Source: Tanypteryx hageni (taxonomy: Eukaryota > Arthropoda > Insecta > Odonata > Petaluridae). Taken from it: 64,000 nucleotides of DNA. Position numbers and translations under genes: made by a program. The first letter of the stretch is position 1, and each line of letters opens with the position of its first letter. The notes beneath the pieces were generated by a model that was not told where the DNA came from, ran no database searches, and saw nothing but the letters and a program-made list of their open reading frames with translations. Below, in pieces: positions 21,700 through 33,480 of this stretch. Location: assembly GCA_028673005.1 (NCBI GenBank), contig CM054114.1, forward strand, positions 124,463,307 to 124,527,306, read 5' to 3'.

Positions 21700-23080
21700 T
21701 ACACGTAATGTAACAGGTTTACATGCTCAGTTGCAGAGAGCACTATTGTCCATTACCAAGCCAATTCCTCGCGACTTACTGGAAAAAATAATTGGCAACA
21801 CTTGGCTTGCATATTCTCCTGCAAACATCGGGACTGCACTGCTAAATTAGAAAAAAATTGTCACATCTCCGCGACAGGTGTCGGAGATGGCGAAAACCCC
21901 TCGAGTTTTTTATTTTATTTTTCACTCCGCTAGGAAACGGTACCGCCACGTGGTTCTCCGAAAGTCGCTCCAAAAAGGCAAAAACAAATGAATCGCGAAA
22001 GTGGCAAGATCGAAGTACACTCACCCCTCTCTCTTTGCACTTCACGTGCATTCCTAGAGAAGACCGCGTAAAGCGAAGCTATGTATTATGGGGTAGATTC
22101 CCGCATAAGAATACATAAGGTTACATTTGAGCACCGTTTGTGTTCAACGTGCAAAAGTTCGAACATGTTGCATTCGGCGACTCTCGATTTTAGTTTTTAG
22201 CGTGTTTAAAAAAAATGCGCTTACGGTTTCGCTTTGGGGTCTGTCTGCATGTGCACTTGCTTAAATTGAAACTGTAACGAAGCCGTTAACGACAGAGGGC
22301 CGAAACATTTCTGTACTGCTGACATTTGGTTTCCTTAGATTTGAATTTTGAAAATTCTACAGGGTCGGATAGAGGCCCATTTAAAAAAAAATAATAATAT
22401 CTCTAAAGGTATAAAAGATGGGATGCTGAAATATTGAGCGTACATTTTAAAATCGATGCAACTTACAAACGAGGCTCTCTTTTGACCGAATATACCACAT
22501 AAAAAGAAGGACGAGGTAAATTTACGCAAATAACAGGTCACCAAATTCCAATTTCTCCCCACTTTGTCAAGTAGGTTAACGGGAGAAATCATCATATCGA
22601 AATAAAACACAAAATGTTTACGAAATTAAGTAATAGAAGAACAAGTTAGGAAAGTGTACAGCGTATCACAAATGGCCGCATTTCGTGCAATGGAGTATTT
22701 GAAAGAAATGATTATATAAACGTTTTTGAACTTGAGATGCGGACGGAAGGACCGAAGGTAACAGGCGCTCATGCTGGAAGCGACACGCGATTTAAAAAAA
22801 CCCTCTAATTTTATCTATGTTCATGGATAACACTCTACTTGTTCTTATTGAATCAATAAAATAATATGCGTAATTTAGCTACAAAGCAGCCGTCGTCGTC
22901 AGTGTTTCCCAGGTCGCTGGTTCAGTTTCGTGGTAATCTCGTAAGAATTTGCGCATTTCATCTCCAAAGTACAAATTAGGCAACATCCTTCGCCGCTATT
23001 ATTTCGATAGCGTACGTATATGAACGGGCTAATCTAAACTGGAAAAACAGTCGCCGTCATGCGTAATTCGCGGATCCTTT
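21700..23080. other. Anonymous DNA
   Basis: No gene recognised on either strand. The region contains 'cagtgtttcccaggtcgc' at about 22901, which resembles a hAT end without a partner. Confidence 0.4.
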
Positions 23081-23289
23081 TACAAAATTTGCTTCCATAT
23101 GAATCCACGGCCATTGAATGTGATCGTTGCATCCCAATCCGACTGTTTTACACAATATAGCCACTGATGATAGCAGAATCTCCTCATGAAGCGGGTGACT
23201 CGCGGAATGACGGAACGCAACATAAAAGCACCCCCCCCGTTCCAGGAGTTCGAACGGCCCAGGGACGTAACAGTTCGACGATTAAGCGA

Positions 23290-23550
23290 GAGGACTGCGG
23301 GCGAATCAGAAGGCCGGAGAGAATTGCGCGAGAAGACGCATGGAGAAAGAGAAAGAATGGAGGAGCCAGAGAAAAGAGAAAGATGGAAATGGGAGGGATT
23401 CCGTGAAAAAGGCAAGAAATACAGAAGGAAAAGAGATAGAAGGGAAAGAGATAGGTTGGAAACAGATAAGGGAATTTTAGACAAAGGAGGCAGAGAGAGG
23501 AAAGGGTAAGAGATGAGTGAGAGGAAAGGGATAGATATATATATATATAT
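23290..23550. repeat. GA-rich low-complexity tract
   Basis: Purine-rich DNA leading into a short (TA)n at 23535-23550. The charged frames translated from it on the plus strand and the serine-rich ones on the minus strand are not genes. Confidence 0.8.
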
Positions 23551-23610
23551 GGAATTCTTTATTCGGGCGAAATTCAGACCATAAGGTCCACTCTTACATC
23601 TAATTTTAAT
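23551..23610 (-). mobile_element. Retroposon 3'-tail module
   Basis: A truncated copy: 'ctttattcgggcgaaatt' then 'gaccataaggtcc' and 'cttacat'. Read on the minus strand it is the terminal 60 bp of the retroposon, ending in an AT/TATC-type simple repeat. Confidence 0.7.
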
Positions 23611-23649
23611 TTGGACGGAAGAGGAAGAGAGAGAGAGACATGATGGTGA

Positions 23650-23730
23650 GAAGAGACAGACAGACAAACGACTTTATTAGGGCGAAATTGAGACTATGTA
23701 GTCCCTTCTTACATTTAACCCTTGCAGGTG
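23650..23730 (-). mobile_element. Retroposon 3'-tail module with (TGTC)n tail
   Basis: Same module as at 23551, with 'gactttattagggcgaaatt' and 'gtagtcccttcttacattta', here ending (minus strand) in a TGTC tetranucleotide tail. It lies 50 bp from the previous copy, separated by GA repeat. Confidence 0.7.
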
Positions 23731-23734
23731 GAGG

Positions 23735-24075
23735 AAGAGAGAGGATATAGACAAGATGGGAGATAAAATGGGAGAGTGACGAGAGGGGAGAGAGAGAGAC
23801 GAGAGGGGAGAGTGACGCGAGGAGAGAGAGAGAAACGAGAGGGGAGAGAGAGAGACGAGAGAGGAAGGAGGGAGAGAAAGAGGAGGGAAGGGGACAGGGA
23901 GATAGAAGAGGGGTGAGGGAAGGAGGGAGAGGAAGAGATACTGGAAAGAGTAAGATAAGGGAGATAGAACGGAGAGAGAGGGAAATTATGATAAGGGAGA
24001 GAGAGAGGAGGGATATTATGATAAGGGAGAGAGAGGTAAAAAGTGGGAAAGAGAGAAAGATGGAGGAGAGAGAAG
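23735..24075. repeat. GA-rich tract with GAGACGAGAGG units
   Basis: Purine-rich simple sequence with local 20-35 bp units ('gagagagacgagagggga'). Only low-complexity frames. Confidence 0.8.
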
Positions 24076-24400
24076 GATTGATTGATTGATATGGCCTTTA
24101 TTTGGGGCAAGATTGAGGCTAAGAAGTCTCACCTTCCTAGTAACCCCTAGTCGTGAAACATATAATACAATAATACATAGAACATTAACAATAAAAGTAC
24201 AAGTAACAACATAAAAATACAGGCGTTGGAAAAGAAAAGATGTAGTAATTGCGTGGGGAAAAATAAAGTCTGCTGAATAATAAAATCCATGTAAAAAAAA
24301 ACTCCACTGCAGGAAAACACCAGCACAAGGTGTGTATGAAAAACCTTCGAAACTTACTGAGATTCATCAAAGACATCAATAAATGGAGCTTAAAACAAAA
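24076..24400 (-). mobile_element. Retroposon 3' end with (AATC)n tail
   Basis: A longer and more diverged copy: 'cctttatttggggcaagatt' and 'agtctcaccttcc', with a body that shares 'gtggggaaaa' and 'aataaaatccatg'-type words with the SINE copy at 21258-21480. The minus-strand tail is an AATC repeat. No tRNA-like head is visible at its other end. Confidence 0.55.
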
Positions 24401-24409
24401 GAAAAATAA

Positions 24410-25370
24410 ATTTCAGGAGAGAGAGAAAGATGAATAACAGATAAAGATGAGCGAGAACAAGGGAAGAGATGCAGAAAGAGGATATAGAGGGTATAGAGAG
24501 AATGGGAGGGAGAGATGGTAGAGGGAAAGATAAAGGAGAAGGATAGAGGGCGCAGAATGGAGAGAAGAGGTAGTGAAAGGAAAGGAAGGAGAGAGGGGGA
24601 ATACAGACAGACGACAACATTAAGAAAGAGGAGGGAGGTGGAGAGGGAGACAGTAGGAAATGGAGGAGAGAGTAGGAGGTGGAGAAGGAGAGAGTAGGAG
24701 GTGGAGAGGGAGTGTAGAACGTGGAGGAGAGAGTAGGAGGTGGAGGAGAGGGTAGGAGGTGGAGAAGGAGAGAGTAGGAGGTGGAGAAGGAGAGCGTAGG
24801 AGGTGGAGAGGGAGAGAGTAGAACGTGAAGGAGAGAGTAAGAGGTGGAGGAGAGAGTAGGAGGTGGAGAAGGAGAGAGTAGGAGGTGGAAGAGAGAGTAG
24901 GAGGCGGAGAGGGAGAGAGTAGAAGGTGGAGGAGAGAGTAGCAGGTGGAGGTGAGAGTAGGAGGTGGAGTGAGGGAGGAAACTGGAAGGGGAAGGGAGCA
25001 AAACGATAGTGGGAGAGAGAGAGAGATGGCAAAAGGAGAGGGAGATAATAGGGGAGAGAGAGACATAGGGAGAGAGGAAGAGAGAAAGAGGGGGAGAGAA
25101 AGAGAGGGAGAGAGAAACAATGAGAGAAAGAGAGAGAAATAGAATGAAAGAGAGACAAACAGAATGAAAGAGAGACAAACAGAATGAAAGAGAGAGAGAG
25201 AGAATGAAAGAGACAATGAGGGAGAAAGAATGAGGGAGAGAAAGGGAGAGAGAGAGAGGAAGAGGGAGTAAGAGATAGGGAGAGAAAGAGAGTGACAAAG
25301 GGCAGAAAGGAGAGCGAGATAATAGGGAGAGAGAGAGAGAGAAATAGACGAAGAGAGGGAGAGCACCCGA
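24410..25370. repeat. GA-rich minisatellite with 'gtaggaggtggag' units
   Basis: About 950 bp of purine-rich repeats. From about 24640 to 24970 a unit of roughly 25 bp containing 'gagagtaggaggtggag' recurs about a dozen times; from 25010 it turns into simple (GA)n with 'gaatgaaagagagacaaaca' units. The frames of 289-380 residues on the minus strand are serine/leucine/proline low-complexity translations and not genes. Confidence 0.9.
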
Positions 25371-25842
25371 CAAAATAACAGCGACGCACAATATACGATG
25401 AGATGAGACCCTTGAATGCAGACAGATGAGCAATCGCTTCTCTTGGCGAGCACGCAAGTCATTCTGGGGCAGAATACGAAACTGACCATCGAGCGAGGGA
25501 AGTGAACGAGTGCCTACGTTATAAGGGTCCATAATTTCTGGGAGAGCGTATTCTGCTGCGTGGGCTTCGACCCGAATCGAGATTAAAGGCTAGAATTACA
25601 ATTAAATGTAGAAACGAACGAGATGGACAAAAAAATAACAAACCCTTGACTACGCGGTCTATAAATAAATAACCAACATTCGATTATAATCGACTATATT
25701 ATCGACAAATGATAGATAATGCAATAATATGAAAATAGCGGACATTGAACAAATCGATAGGTGAATAATCGATTTTTTTTAAATCGATCTGCAAATGATC
25801 GATGCGTGACGAGTCTAAAATGAAGCGTGCGATAAATCAGAT
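25371..25842. other. Intergenic DNA, possible 3' flank
   Basis: Nothing coding is seen. Several 'atcgat' words occur around 25690-25800. If the candidate last exon at 25847 is real, its polyadenylation site should fall near 25815-25830. Confidence 0.4.
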
Positions 25843-25846
25843 TTTA

Positions 25847-26044
25847 TTACTGTGAGCGCCGAAGGGACGCGAAAAATTCGAGCAGTTCCGCTTCTTCTTC
25901 GTTTAACGCCCAAGGTGGAGTTTCTAAATACTTTTTAAACAATTTTATTAATCTTTGGTGCACAAGTGACTCAGTAACTGGACGGTAATCCAAACAAATC
26001 CGAATATAAGGCAAAAACCGTAAAGATTTAGACGGTAGGTACAT
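25847..26044 (-). CDS. Candidate last coding exon, unknown protein
   Basis: A 65-codon minus-strand frame with balanced, non-repetitive composition: it contains LPYIRICLDYRPVTESLV, then LIKLFKKYLETPPWALNEEE and AELLEFFASLRRSQ before TAA. The composition is that of a folded helical protein end and is unlike the surrounding low-complexity DNA. A polyadenylation signal (AATAAA, 25843-25848) overlaps the stop codon. An acceptor-like tag precedes 26050. It could be a terminal exon of a minus-strand host gene or a very small gene starting at the methionine. I do not recognise the family. Confidence 0.4.
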   Translation of the reverse strand: MYLPSKSLRFLPYIRICLDYRPVTESLVHQRLIKLFKKYLETPPWALNEEEAELLEFFASLRRSQ

Positions 26045-26049
26045 GTGTC

Positions 26050-27075
26050 CCTACTCTATTCATGGGATAAGATTGATAAGATTGGAGCATTTATACAACA
26101 CAACAAAATGGAATGGATATCACAAAGCCTTTCGCTGGCAAAAATAAAATCCATTAGGATTTTGCCTGAACGGTAAAAGGAGGGTTTGTAGCGAATTTCA
26201 CTCTATGTTGAACGGTGCGGAAATTTCCACTTCTCGCCCTATTGTCAGCAAAATAAAAATTTCCGCTAAATATTTTTCGTCGACGATGATCCATTTAAAA
26301 AAAAGTTTTTTGGGGAAAAATGACGAGAGAGAAAACAGTATTGACGTCAAATAAAACAATTGTCCCTAAGCTCAGCGGAATTCTGGGACCGAAAATAAAC
26401 CAAAGTGCCTAATTTGCACGCTTTCCGATCCCAGGAAACTAAGGTAAAAGCGCGTGGAATAAAAAAAGCCAGGGGAAGGGACAAAAACAGGAGAAGATCG
26501 CGCGCGCGCGCGTGTACATAACGGTTTCGCGACCTTTGTCTTCGCGGACGCGAAGAATTAAAAAAAACACGGGTGCCCCCTTTTAATCATGTTCACCAAA
26601 GAAGGTCAGATGAAAGGTGACGAGAGGCCTTCAACGACCTTTCGAACTTCCAACGACGAAAAAAAAGACCCAAACCCTTCCCTTTTTGCGAGTGACATTT
26701 CCACTTGTTCCATACCATAAAAAATCCTCTTCGTTAATGTTCCTCTCCTGGATGCGCCCTTTCGAAGAGCAGAAAAAATTTTAAAATCGCTTTTTTTTAT
26801 TAAATCAAACGCACTCGGCTACGGCGGATAACATTTGGAATACTAGGTATACCGACGGTGAGTGATGAACATCCACGACACACACGCTCACGTTATTTTT
26901 TTAAGGAAAAGTCACGGGAATACATTTTGGATTTGATTGGAAAACTGATTCCGACGTTATCTTTCGACTGGTTCCACTCCAAAGCATCTCAACATCGGTC
27001 CGTATTCCCATAGGCTAATAGAAATTTTCGGTTCAACGCAATGGAATATTTTGCTTTAAGCGAATTTCGGGTTTC
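26050..27075. other. Anonymous DNA with a (CG)n tract
   Basis: No gene recognised. A short alternating CG run (cgcgcgcgcgcg) at about 26500-26512 could adopt Z-DNA form. 'tcaacgcaatggaatatttt' near 27033 resembles Tigger-type DNA. Confidence 0.4.
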
Positions 27076-27085
27076 TCAATTACAT
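27076..27085. repeat. Target-site duplication, left copy
   Basis: tcaattacat here and again at 27962-27971, bracketing the truncated retrotransposon. Confidence 0.75.
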
Positions 27086-27961
27086 CATCATCATCATAGG
27101 TAGTCTGTCCGTAGACAGGTCCGTGATTATTCATGGTTAAACCTGGTTCTCCATATACTCCTATTTTCCGCTGTCCTCTTTATATCTTGATAACTCTCTT
27201 TCCCTTTCAAATCGTCTATCAGCTGAAACCTTTTCCTACCTCTTTCCCTTTTCCCATCTAGTTTTCCTTCTAACACGTCTTTAATCATACTCTCTCTCCT
27301 CAGGTAATGTCCAACCCAGTTAGCCTTCCTCTTTCTGATAGTCTGTATAATCATTCGCTTCTCTCCTATTCTTCGTAGCACTTCATCGTTTTTCATCCTA
27401 TCTGTCCATTTTATCTTCAGCATTCTCCTCCAAGTCCACATTTCAAAGCTTTCCAAGTATTTGATGTCATTTTTCCTTAGCGTCCATGTTTCTGCCCCAT
27501 ACAATGCTATACTCCATACGTAGCATTTTATCAACTTCTTGCGGATATCTTCCCTTATATTCCCTGTAAGTAGTTGTTTCTTTCTCCTGAAAGCCGCTTT
27601 TGCTTTTCCTATTCTAGTTTTGATCTCATCCGTACATTTTGCCTCTCGTGTTATGATACTTCCAAGGTATTTATAATCTGAAACTTGTTCTAATGGCTTT
27701 CCCCCAATAGTTATGTTCAGATTCTCTTCTTTACCCGATATTCGAATGACCTTGGATTTTTCTGTATTTATTTCCATACCGTATTTTCTACCTGTTATCA
27801 CTAGTCTATTTATCATTTTTTGTAGCTCCTCTTCCTTTCTTGCTAGAAGTACTTGATCATCTGCGTATTTTACTGTTCTTATAATCCTTCCTCCAATTTT
27901 GAAATCCCCTGTGCCTTCTAAAGCTTCTTGCATTAGACTTTCTCCATATATATTGAATAGG
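27086..27961 (-). mobile_element. 5'-truncated non-LTR retrotransposon (reverse transcriptase C-terminal part)
   Basis: An 876-bp minus-strand copy with a 10-bp duplication on both sides and an (ATG)n tail at 27086-27099. The open frame (27127-27933, 268 codons, in frame back to 27961) starts inside the reverse transcriptase just before LMQEALEGTG. It carries the catalytic box KYADDQVLLA, then KYGMEINTEKSKVI, YKYLGSIIT, the thumb-type ALYGAETWTLRK and the C-terminal WVGHYLRR...GKRERGRKR. The frame is intact over its whole length, so the insertion is fairly young. A second, longer and more damaged copy lies at 45425-47498. Confidence 0.85.
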
Positions 27962-27971
27962 TCAATTACAT

Positions 27972-28560
27972 ATAACTGATATATTGCTATTATATAGAAA
28001 ATACAGAAAATTATTCACAATTGATAACATTAACCGACAAAAAATTTGGCGAATGTTAAATAGGTATTCGAAGAAACCGCACGTGAATGATCAAAACCGC
28101 GAATGTTGAGGTTATGTACAGTGTATTTGTGTATAATATAATTATATATATAATAAGATTATCAGGAATATAAGACGACCTCTCCCTTTACAGAAGCTAC
28201 AATCAGATCCCGATTTTGAGCCACGGTTTGTCCATCGCTGACATTGACGCTAAAGCGGGGGTGGCGGTAAATCGATGTATATACTAGCTCTATGTAATCA
28301 TAAGATGGAAGTTTCGTTCACAACCCTTCATGGACGGTATGCAGGGGTGGTACTATATAGCGGACCGCTATATCTGTGTTTGAATGTAATTTTAAGGAGA
28401 ATATGTCTTATATAAGTCATCCTGAAGCAAATAAATCAAACAAGATTATTGTAGTTATTTTTTATTTAAATCTCTAAAAATTGAGATGAAAATACGCAGT
28501 GGCAAGATAAATATGATTTAACCCATGATAGACTGATTATGACTTTCACTATATTTAGGC
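27972..28560. other. AT-rich DNA, no gene seen
   Basis: Short palindromic AT words around 28135-28160. Nothing recognised. Confidence 0.4.
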
Positions 28561-29560
28561 TGGTTTCCAAAGGAAATGAATGGTCCTGTCTCTGCGTATG
28601 TTTGTGTGTGTCCCCTACTAACAACTTTTGCACCTATGACCTGATTTTCATGAAACTTGGTATACGGCCTGTGCTACCAGGGCCCACCTAAGAGCTATAT
28701 TTTATTTGGCGAAGATTGAAGTCCCGGGTTCGATTCCAGGAACGTATTTTCCCGCTTTTTTTTACATATGAAATCTCAAATCCATCGTGCAGAGATGTTT
28801 CTTTAATGCATCAAAATATCTTAAAATTTTGATATCGGAGTGAGGTTTGCACTGTTCTAAGGGAAAAAGACAAAATACATGCAAAATATAATGTCAGAAA
28901 GAGATTTTGACATTGATTATAATATTTAAAACCTGATAATGCTCTATTAATTTGTTTCCCAATTTTTCTCTATCATGGATAAACTATGAATTAGAAATGG
29001 TACTTATGGTATGAGAATTCCTTGGAATGACTAACACATACTGAAACATTTCCTGTCAATATAAGTAATCAATTCGGGACGTCAACTTTGGGAAACCAGT
29101 CAGCATTAGTCCTGGTTTGGACTTCTTGATCGTTTATTTATTTGTTTGCGAATATCAGAGGACCAGCCCCCATATTTTGATTGAAAAAAGGACAGAAAAA
29201 ACGTCTTATAGTCGGGTAAATTGGGCGTTGAAAATTCGCGGAATTTTTAACGTCGCTTATCATTGTGAGTAAACAATTGCCGTTTCATTTTGCTTTTTTC
29301 CTGCATAATATCACTTCCTGTTGGTATCATTTCAATACTTTTTTCCTGTAAGTACAAGATCTTTTGTTTCGTAAGTAAATTATAGTAATTAATAATGGTT
29401 CCCATTAGTTTCGTTTCTTCAATTTAATATAATATCATATTTAGATTTTATTATTATTTTGTGCATAAAAGTTCATTTTAGGTACTAATTGTAAATAATG
29501 TTCTTGTAAATTATACTATAACTAACGGAATTACCCGTTGAACATCAACGGGACTTTGCA
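28561..29560 (+). mobile_element. Helitron-like element with B-box-like word and CCCGTTGA hairpin, copy 2
   Basis: Starts with a stretch typical of insect Helitron-like repeats ('cctatgacctgattttcatg', 'aaacttggtata'), contains a polymerase III B-box-like 'gggttcgattcc' at about 28728, and ends with a perfect 8-bp hairpin cccgttga-aca-tcaacggg (29534-29552). The CTRR end after the hairpin is not recognisable, so the 3' terminus is mutated. No helicase frame. Confidence 0.5.
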
Positions 29561-31040
29561 GTGTGATTAAAATATAATTTCTGAGGTGTATGTGTGTAAA
29601 AACTTTTATATACATATAGTAAATGTAATTGTTTGATTAATTAATAAATTCCTGACAATCATTTGAATTATCCCAGAAAATGAAGGGCTTGAAATTTATT
29701 ACATTCTGGCATCAATATACGACTTGATTTGCCACTCTTTGGCTCCGCTACTCTTCCTCCTCGTATGTTTACTGAATAATAATATTCTTCAACTATTAAC
29801 GTTGCAATCTATTAAGTTGACATTGCGGGAAGCGAATAACACAATTCTTGCGTCTATTTGAAGGTTTAATAGACGCTAATTTATTGGAGGCAACAATGAG
29901 GTTCGCCTTGGCAACACCCGGAAAGAGTACGAAAAAGCCATAAAATTTGGAAAAGAAATGCGTGTTTCTGACAAATTCTTTCGTGTAACGTCTAAACATC
30001 GCAAGAATAAGATATTTTGTAGTTTTAACCGTCGAATAAAACAAAAATGGAGAAATTCGGTCCATATTTACATGTTCTAATAAATGAAGGAAATAAACCT
30101 TGCACCTTAAAAAATCGAAAATCCCGTGTAAACTTGTGGGAAAATATAATCGTCTCCCGGAGTCGAATCCGGGACTTTTTCCGGAATGTTTGATTTTTCT
30201 AGAGACGATTTAACGATTGTGAAAGTTTCAGCTCTTAATTCCATTGGGAAATGTCCAAAAATACCGGGACAGACAGACGGACACTTGAGAATTATTATAT
30301 AAGGGCGTTTTCTTACGCTTTCAAATTCTACTACGCCTTATAATGGGCCCTGTCTGCTTAATAAATTTAAATAAATTAGGTTATTCGCGGGCATAACAGT
30401 CGGCGTTACGCGTGGGTTGGTGTTTTCAATACGTAATCAGCTGTAATGTTTTTTATTTTCTCGCGATGTTCATGCGCTCACGTTTACGCTCGGGCTTTTT
30501 CGCGTGAAAACGGTAGTATTAGATTTGGGTGAAGTTTATCTTTTTTATCAATATAATTTTTTCAGTTTTCTTCTCTCTCTTCCTACCTATGCGTTCAAGC
30601 ATAAAAAATTTACGGGTGTTACTTTACCACTTCTATTCTCCGCACGCGTGCTTTTTTGAATTTTATGCGGAGAGGGATTTTTCTCGGATGCGAATATACA
30701 CTTCAGGCTTACGGACTCGTTATTTTTATTCGCATCTGTTGACGTGCGCGCCTGAATTTTGCATCGCGAGAACCAGCCGCATCTAGCAATTGCATCAAAT
30801 CAGTTCGCGCAAGGGGTTCGATACAGTTTTCCTCTCTTTTTTATGAGTTCTTTACCAGCGAAACGATAGTAGAGGAACGCCTTGCGGGCACGTCTCGTCC
30901 GTCCGCCCGTCGTAACTTTCATCTCTGAAACCGCTGGACGGATTGTAATTAAATTAAGTAGGAGTAATCCTCATTAAAATTTATCACCCAATTGTGATTT
31001 GAACTCCTTCCGTCAGTTAGAACTTCCACTTTACATAATT
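29561..31040. other. Repeat-like DNA without a recognised gene
   Basis: Contains 'ctcccggagtcgaatccggg' at about 30153 (a T-arm-like palindrome) and 'gacagacagacggacac' at about 30269, both words that recur in Helitron-like repeats. The 89-codon minus-strand frame at 29796-30065 and the 85-codon plus-strand frame at 30529-30786 are not recognised. Confidence 0.4.
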
Positions 31041-31044
31041 ACTT

Positions 31045-32972
31045 TAATTTAACAATAATAAAAGGCTACTTCCGTCCCGTTTGTGGCTCCCTCTGTCACA
31101 CTATAAAAATGCGAATAACTCGATAATGGAACGAGATTCATTTTTGATATTTGGGAGGAATGATCAATTCACATACTGTAAGATGATGAACAAAAGAAAT
31201 CTCGAAAAAGTTCTAGGTTCGACTCCAAGGTAGGCATTTCCATTTCCCATATAACACGTAAAAATCGATGTTTTGACTTGCAGGCTTTTATTCTTTTTGA
31301 GATCTAAATTAGAAAGAATTCACCTATGATCTTCGGAACTAGCCCGTTTTAAAGTAAAAACTATGAAGTTTCTTATTCTGTTCATCTATTCCCGCTTACA
31401 GTTCGAAATTCCTCATGTTAAACGTTTAATTCACATATTTTGGGGAAATCTTGCCATTTTAACGGGATGTTTCCATGCCAACCCATTACATTGTTAAACC
31501 TCCAAATCCTATTGCTATTTCAATCCTTATGGGTAAAAGCGTGCTTTGAATGCTCTTACAATTAGTACCAGAGAGAGAGGAGTGAGAAATTATTTTCATA
31601 GCAACCAATGTAAACAACATTCGTTGCGTTATTTACGAGAACAAATACATTTGAATGTAGAACATTAATCATTCGCATATTAAAATTAGGTAACTACTCC
31701 CCCGTTATCCGCGATTTGAGTATCCGCGAATTCACGTATCTGCGAGTTGGTTTTATCTCCCATTACCCAGTATTCGCGAGCAAGGTCTCGCATATCCGCG
31801 AATCTCTCCAACACGTTATTTTATGTAACCTCATTAAGAACTGAGTCTTTTATAAACATTTTGTTTAGTAGCGATTAATAAGTAAAAATTGATTGTTTAC
31901 GATTATTTATTGTACACATAAAAAATGATAAAATAAAAATTGTAAAAATAATTTTGACTTTTCCAATTAAAATCATTATTATTAAGTTTAGTTTTCCATT
32001 TTCTTTTGATTGGCTGTTTGCTTTCACTATCGTTATTTCAGACATTAGAAGGAGTATAATCGCTTTTAGTAATAAGAAAATTACAACAATTATTCTAAAC
32101 CTTCGAAATCATATTCACTTCGACTGTAAGAGCTTAATTTTTATAAATTCAAGAATTTCATAATCTTACCATGCCCGACTTTTATTCAAATGTCCCATGC
32201 TATTTACTACATATGCCGTGACTTGGCAATAAATATGTATTAGGAAACCTTTTTACTTCTGATAGCAGTATCTCTCAGATAAGCGGTAATCGGTATATAC
32301 TTATAGTATCTGAGTTATATTCTTTTACAGTATATAATATAGTATTTAATATTTTAGTTTTCCTTTTAGAACTACGAACGTAGGTAACAGTTCGTAGTTC
32401 TCAATGGAAAGGTAAAAATAACGCAGATATGCAAGGATATTATTTCTTTTATCCCTAGTAAAATACGATGCTATTAGTAATTTACTCAATGTAATACGAT
32501 TTCTTTCATACAAAATGGACAAATTCAATTATTCTTCTTTAATTACTGTATGGGGATCCCCAAGCTTACTTGAGGCAAACCGGAACGAATGTAACTGATG
32601 AAATATTCTTCAAATTCATATACTTAGGTGATATTATCTAGTACTATTACCAGTAAAAATAAGCCTATATAGCGCATAAAATTTGTTGTAATTACTTCTT
32701 TTGTATGGTGACCCTATCCTGAGATATAATGTAAACATAAGGCCCAGTATCCGCGAATTCGGTATCCGCGACGTTTTTGCAGAACGCATCCCTTGCGGAT
32801 ATCGGGGGGGTAGTGTACTTAGAATCATTGTAGGAGTTCGAAACTTGAAACAATGAACGTCTAAAAGAACGAAAGTTTGTTTTCTTGCCATCCAAAGAAA
32901 GTCAAGGCATATTTGTTCATTTTTTATTTCACAAAAACCTTTCCTGTTGAATTTCAACGGGCATCTTCCTAG
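31045..32972 (+). mobile_element. Helitron-like element, copy 3, interrupted by a Tigger-like element
   Basis: The outer element begins near 'aataataaaaggctacttcc', carries 'ggttcgactcc' at about 31216 and 'atgatcttcgga', and ends with cctgttga-att-tcaacggg (32943-32961) and ctag at 32969-32972 followed by T. This is the same family as the elements ending at 18833 and 29552. The 1.1 kb between 31693 and 32815 is a separate insertion. Boundaries at the 5' side are approximate. Confidence 0.55.
31693..32815. mobile_element. Non-autonomous Tigger-like element
   Basis: About 1.12 kb flanked by TA. The left end reads 'actactcccccgttatccgc' and the right end, reversed, 'cactaccccccgatatccgc'-like, so the ends are inverted repeats with the 'tatccgcg' words usual for Tigger elements; subterminal 'atccgcgaatt' words recur at both sides. 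The interior is AT-rich and encodes no transposase that I can see. Confidence 0.65.
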
Positions 32973-33480
32973 TAAACTTATATACTCGCATCTCGTTAAA
33001 TGGCATCCATCAAGCAACAATTAAATATTATAAATATTTTAGAGAGAGTGTGTGTATGTTCTTTATACGTTTTTACACCGTTGAAGCTATCGATTTCAAA
33101 AGTTTCATGGACCATCCTGTGGACCAAAGGAAGAACTTGGTCTAGGTTTGCAGACCGTGGGGTCTCTTATACCCCATGGGGTCAACGAAATACTATTTCC
33201 ATAAGAATGCATGGGAAATGGTGTGGAGAAGCCCCAAAATGCCATGCAGCCCTTCACTGATGTGGATATAAATATACCTAAATATTAACTTACGATCACG
33301 GGAAATGGCTTATTTTACGCACGACAGACTGAATATTTTAATTCTGTCAATGTTTTGTCGTATTACATGTTAATCACTCGAAATTATCCTTTAAGCGCAA
33401 ACTTTATTAACATTTTCCAGGCGGCAACAAAACTAAATTTCTTAATTGTTGTCCTCTTCAAATGGAGATAGCCACGTAAA
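32973..33480. other. No gene recognised
   Basis: The 86-codon plus-strand frame at 33000-33260 has no recognisable motif. Confidence 0.35.

Noticed and set aside
24376..25532. Overlapping 289-380 residue serine/leucine-rich frames on the minus strand
   Set aside because: All three frames of the strand are open here because the DNA is a GA-rich repeat; this is low complexity and not coding.
30150..30175. T-arm-like palindrome as part of a tRNA gene
   Set aside because: No acceptor stem or A box around it; similar words occur in Helitron-like repeats at 28728 and 31216.
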